From contig CASEML010000097.1 of assembly GCA_949289145.1 (NCBI GenBank), positions 1-53,645 of the forward strand: 53,645 nt of DNA. The letters are read 5' to 3'. Source of the stretch: an uncultured Eubacteriales bacterium (GTDB lineage: Bacteria > Bacillota > Clostridia > Lachnospirales > Lachnospiraceae). The notes under the pieces are model-generated. The model ran no database searches, was not told the DNA's origin, and was given only the letters and a program-made list of their open reading frames with translations. This document shows, one piece after another, positions 50,719 to 53,645 of this stretch (position 1 is the stretch's first letter; every line of letters begins with the position of its first letter). The position numbers were made by a program, and so were the translations under genes.

Positions 50719-51912
50719 CTATTCACCTTCTTCCATGACAAATTCCTTAAGAAGCGGTATACCTCCATACACTCCTGCCAGATAATCTTTTTCAAAGGAA
50801 GCATCTGATCTTACTTTAAAATCTGATAAAGCACATAGCTGAGAATAACCATATTCATCTTTTTGAACAAACCAAATCTGATCTCTTCTGAAAAATTTTT
50901 TATCCATTAACGTTGTGTCATGGGTTGTATAAATCAACTGAGCTGTTGAATGTTCATCATAAAACAAATCGACAATAAATTTTAATAGCAATGGATGAAG
51001 CTTAATATTTAACTCATCTACAAAAATGGAACTATCATTAAGAATAGCCATGCGTGCATAAATAAATAGCATAATACTTTTTATGGTTCCCTCCGATTCA
51101 TAAAACAAATCTAATGGGTATTGTTCTCCATCTCTTCCTACATGGTATGTTACAAATCTAATTTTTTGTTCACTATCATCATAATCTATGTCTTTAATGC
51201 CTGTATCAATAGCTGTAAGAAATTCCACCAGCTTTTTCTTCTCATGATCAATCACCCTTGGCAAAAAAGTGTTAAGTATTCTCGTATCTTCACAGAAATC
51301 TGTTGGAACCACCAACGTATCCATTATTCCCGAATATACAATTCTAAATATATCTGTTTTCAATTTCAATTTGTTAAAAAAGGATAATACCAATGTTTCC
51401 AAAGGAATTTGTTCTTTATATACCTCACATTCTTTTCTTATTGAAGCGCCAAACTCTACCCTTTCCACTGTTCTTTCAAAAATAATTACGGTTCTGTTTG
51501 TTTTAAGATTCTTTCTATATAGCCATTCTGTCACAATACAATTTGCATTATATTCAAATCCATAACGATATTCAAAGTCCCCCAAAATTTCTACAATTTC
51601 AAATTCAGAATTTTCATTATTTTCTTCAAAAGAAAATGGAAAATAAAATTGTTCTATCGCAGTGCTTCCTCCATCTTTAACATTATTTAATGACTCTGCA
51701 ATAATATTTTGGAAATGATTCATTGCTAAATGCAGATTTGACTTTCCACTGGCATTAGCTCCATAAATAGCAGCTACCCTAAGAAATTTTTCTTTGATCC
51801 CCTTATCAATCAAATTACACTCATGTTCTTTATACGCGTTAATTGCTGTCATATCTAATATTGTTTCCTCTTTAAATGATAAAACATTCTTCAACATAAA
51901 CTGCACCAACAT
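50719..51912 (-). CDS. RloA/AbiLi-like AAA ATPase
   Basis: 397 residues, complete. Walker A AIYGANASGKSNLHLAM (about 46-62), signature-like SEGTIKSIMLFIYARMAIL, Walker B SSIFVDELNIKLHPLLLKFI and switch LIYTTHDTTLM identify an OLD/ABC-type AAA_15 ATPase. In RloA-RloB and AbiL pairs the ATPase senses infection or DNA and RloB is the Toprim nuclease; both are needed for abortive phage defence. Here RloB is broken, so defence is probably lost unless RloA acts alone. The start is ATG at 51912 after an AGGAGG site. Confidence 0.88.
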   Translation of the reverse strand: MLVQFMLKNVLSFKEETILDMTAINAYKEHECNLIDKGIKEKFLRVAAIYGANASGKSNLHLAMNHFQNIIAESLNNVKDGGSTAIEQFYFPFSFEENNENSEFEIVEILGDFEYRYGFEYNANCIVTEWLYRKNLKTNRTVIIFERTVERVEFGASIRKECEVYKEQIPLETLVLSFFNKLKLKTDIFRIVYSGIMDTLVVPTDFCEDTRILNTFLPRVIDHEKKKLVEFLTAIDTGIKDIDYDDSEQKIRFVTYHVGRDGEQYPLDLFYESEGTIKSIMLFIYARMAILNDSSIFVDELNIKLHPLLLKFIVDLFYDEHSTAQLIYTTHDTTLMDKKFFRRDQIWFVQKDEYGYSQLCALSDFKVRSDASFEKDYLAGVYGGIPLLKEFVMEEGE

Positions 51913-52027
51913 CTCATGACACCTCCTTACATTTATAATATACCCATGCAGAATTTTTATGTCAAGTTTTTTGAGTGTTTTTCACAATTTTCACTTTGTA
52001 ATATTCATTTTTTTATCTCGAAACACT

Positions 52028-52075
52028 AATAAGTGCTGCTTCAGTCTTTATAGAAAAGCCAAAACAGCACTTATT
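52028..52075. terminator. Inverted repeat after the permease gene
   Basis: AATAAGTGCTG (52028-52038) pairs perfectly with CAGCACTTATT (52065-52075) around a 26-base loop. No T-run follows on the minus strand, so it is a weak terminator or a processed mRNA end. Confidence 0.45.
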
Positions 52076-52116
52076 CAAATCACCTGTCACAATAACTCCA
52101 AAAAGCACCAACCAAC

Positions 52117-53481
52117 CTATTTCATACTGCGAATTTCCTCTAGGGTAGCTCCTTTAAACATCGGCTGTTTCTTTACGCACTTAACCCACACAACTGCAAA
52201 TACAATCATGATTACTAAAATGATGCCGTACAGCTTAAAAATGAAGATTCTTTGGTCACCCTCTGCAATGTTGATAATCATATAAATATCGCCGATAATG
52301 GCAAGCACTTGAGGAATCCCAAACAATGTAAACTTTTTATTTCTCTCCGGCAGATCCGGAAACCGTCTTCTTAAAATCAATACGGTAAGATTAACTAATA
52401 CATATGCGGTTAACCAAAAGCAAGAGGCCGCCAGCAGTAACGTAGATAAACTAGAAGAATTAGCCACTCCGGTTACGATCAATATTCCGTCTCCCACTAC
52501 GATCAATAACAGCCCAGCAATATTTACCTCATGTTTATTTTTCTTGGTGAATACCGACGGAAACAGATCATTTTCCGCCATACCGCCCAGCACTCTGGGA
52601 ATACTTCCAAGCACTGTATTTGCAGTACTGACCGCTGCTAAAATAGTTACAATCCCCATCCATATTTCACCGGCATGACCGAATAGATTATAAGCAAATA
52701 CCATATGAGGCATATCGGAAGAAGCAAGTTCTTCTAAGATTACATAGTTGGTCATTCCCGAACCCAGGACTGACTGAATCATAAACAACATGACTACACC
52801 CAGAATCATGGCAAGAGGTACATCTCTCTTTGGATTCTTCAAATCTTTTGCTACGGGAATCACAAATTCAATACCGATAAACAGCCAAAATGCCATGGCT
52901 GATAGGCTGATATATCCGCCTAACCCGGTAACGACAGGTTCTGTCTGCGCCGCCGCATCCAGTGCAGGACCTGTTCCTAATTTAAAGAAGCTGCAAATTC
53001 CCATACCAATCAGAGATAATAACAGCAGAGAAACTACCACATTTTGTATCTTTGAGAACATATCAATTCCCCTGTAGTTAATCAATGCCAATAATGCAAG
53101 AAATACAACACTGATCACCGGTGCCGGTACCTGAGGTAAAAATGTGGAATTTACCACAATACCACACATGGCGATTTCCACCGAGGCTGCCAAAAGATTG
53201 ACTATCACATATGCTGAGATATTAGCAATGATAGATGGTACGGAACCAAGTCCTGCCTTTGTATACTGTCCTAATCCGCCATCCACATTTGGCATAATAT
53301 TGTAAAGTTCATTAAATGACAAGGCAAGACAGATATTTAGTATCAAAACAATAAACATGGATACAATAAATCCTTTTCCTGCCAGCCCAATTCCCTGTCC
53401 TAAAGATAACAGACAACTAGATGCAACAATAAGTCCCACACCAACTGCAATGGCACTTGGCAATCCTAATTTTTTTTCCAT
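52117..53481 (-). CDS. APC family amino acid permease
   Basis: 454 residues, twelve membrane segments. The first helix has LGLPSAIAVGVGLIVASSCLLSLGQG (consensus substrate-binding region), then GGLGQYTKAGLGSVPSII and FIGIEFVIPVAKDLKNPKRDVPLAMILG, a typical APC block. It imports or exchanges amino acids with protons or a counter-substrate; the exact substrate cannot be read. AGGAGGTTGACATT precedes the ATG. It stands alone at the right edge, with a structured leader upstream. Confidence 0.92.
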   Translation of the reverse strand: MEKKLGLPSAIAVGVGLIVASSCLLSLGQGIGLAGKGFIVSMFIVLILNICLALSFNELYNIMPNVDGGLGQYTKAGLGSVPSIIANISAYVIVNLLAASVEIAMCGIVVNSTFLPQVPAPVISVVFLALLALINYRGIDMFSKIQNVVVSLLLLSLIGMGICSFFKLGTGPALDAAAQTEPVVTGLGGYISLSAMAFWLFIGIEFVIPVAKDLKNPKRDVPLAMILGVVMLFMIQSVLGSGMTNYVILEELASSDMPHMVFAYNLFGHAGEIWMGIVTILAAVSTANTVLGSIPRVLGGMAENDLFPSVFTKKNKHEVNIAGLLLIVVGDGILIVTGVANSSSLSTLLLAASCFWLTAYVLVNLTVLILRRRFPDLPERNKKFTLFGIPQVLAIIGDIYMIINIAEGDQRIFIFKLYGIILVIMIVFAVVWVKCVKKQPMFKGATLEEIRSMK

Positions 53482-53645
53482 AATGTCAACCTCCTATGTA
53501 TGCCTGGTAGTGTCAAAAACTACCTCTTTTTTATTGTTCTAACTTTATTAAAACCTTGATTTATTGGAGGTTTGCAAATAAAAAGAGCATTGACCTCCAT
53601 TTTTTGATATAATATCCGCGACCAAACATCAACCACATCAAAGGA
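53482..53645 (-). other. Leader region of the permease gene
   Basis: The minus strand shows two inverted repeats: TGGAGGT with ACCTCCA (about 53563-53600) and GGTAGT with ACTACC (about 53503-53522). The first could hide or mimic a ribosome site; the second lies just before the real AGGAGG. No known riboswitch or T-box core is recognisable. The window ends here. Confidence 0.3.

Noticed and set aside
53482..53645. Riboswitch or T-box in the permease leader
   Set aside because: Two inverted repeats are present but no conserved core of a known riboswitch or T-box could be recognised; kept only as a low-confidence leader.

Overview
The window looks like a chromosomal segment of a low-GC Gram-positive gut anaerobe, most likely a Lachnospiraceae member (Blautia/Roseburia/Ruminococcus-like). 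The grounds are AT-rich DNA, strong AGGAGG-type ribosome binding sites, TTGACA/TATAAT-type promoters with 17-bp spacers, an anaerobic hybrid-cluster protein, secreted transglutaminase-like/FN3 proteins and small families typical of that group. No rRNA, tRNA or CRISPR array was seen. Family assignments are from reading the translations; no database search was run.

Left edge (1-6600) is a worn accessory region: a restriction-endonuclease-like gene, a gutted C5 cytosine methyltransferase, a RhuM-family gene and a tyrosine-recombinase-like gene, followed by a group II intron 5' end inserted in the first codons of an IS orfA, a Fic protein with operator-like repeats over its promoter, a second group II intron fragment, a truncated gene tail and a decayed IS4-type transposase. 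Near-identical 22-bp repeats flank the restriction/RhuM/recombinase block.

6600-14200 is a redox block: hcp with a Crp/Fnr regulator gene (an 18-bp palindrome sits 41.5 bp before the inferred hcp start site), then a six-gene TetR-controlled operon (flavin reductase, TetR, flavodoxin lipoprotein, aldo/keto reductase, carboxymuconolactone-decarboxylase-like protein, flavodoxin/cyclophilin-like lipoprotein) with a consensus promoter and two TGACAC-type palindromes. 14200-20200 holds a cyclophilin lipoprotein, an MraY-like transferase, a secreted transglutaminase/FN3 protein, a MATE exporter and an Rrf2 regulator.

20200-22200 contains what I consider the most novel signal: two tandem copies, 198 bp apart without indels, of a compact minus-strand small-RNA-like unit (promoter, conserved 5' segment, 16-bp hairpin with covarying pairs, U-rich end). 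They lie just upstream of a HAAS-like membrane protein, a secreted protein and a PadR regulator. 22150-25950 is a compact minus-strand operon (DUF4173, shortened DUF2975, XRE, Ogt, a small conserved protein, a 57-aa Cys-rich protein, HAD phosphatase). 26000-31360 has a second transglutaminase/FN3 protein with Pro/Thr repeats, a FapA/DUF342 protein and a shortened FliB-like protein.

31390-45600 is a Ter (tellurium/stress) supercluster. Minus strand: a YceG-like/HtrA fusion protease, rhomboid protease, YceG-like protein, TelA, three TerD paralogues, a P-type Ca2+ ATPase and (after a terminator) a HAD phosphatase. Plus strand: a CitE-like aldolase, a TRSP phosphoribosyltransferase and a StiP/PELOTA phosphoribosyltransferase. 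This matches the published idea of a Ca2+-binding membrane sensor arm coupled to a nucleoside-like biosynthetic arm, but I see no ATP-grasp enzyme or TerC. The right end holds an AraC regulator, a two-component/ABC operon, an RloA ATPase with a broken RloB partner and an APC amino-acid permease. Several genes (C5 methyltransferase, DUF2975, FliB, RloB) each appear to lack an internal block, a recurring pattern worth checking.
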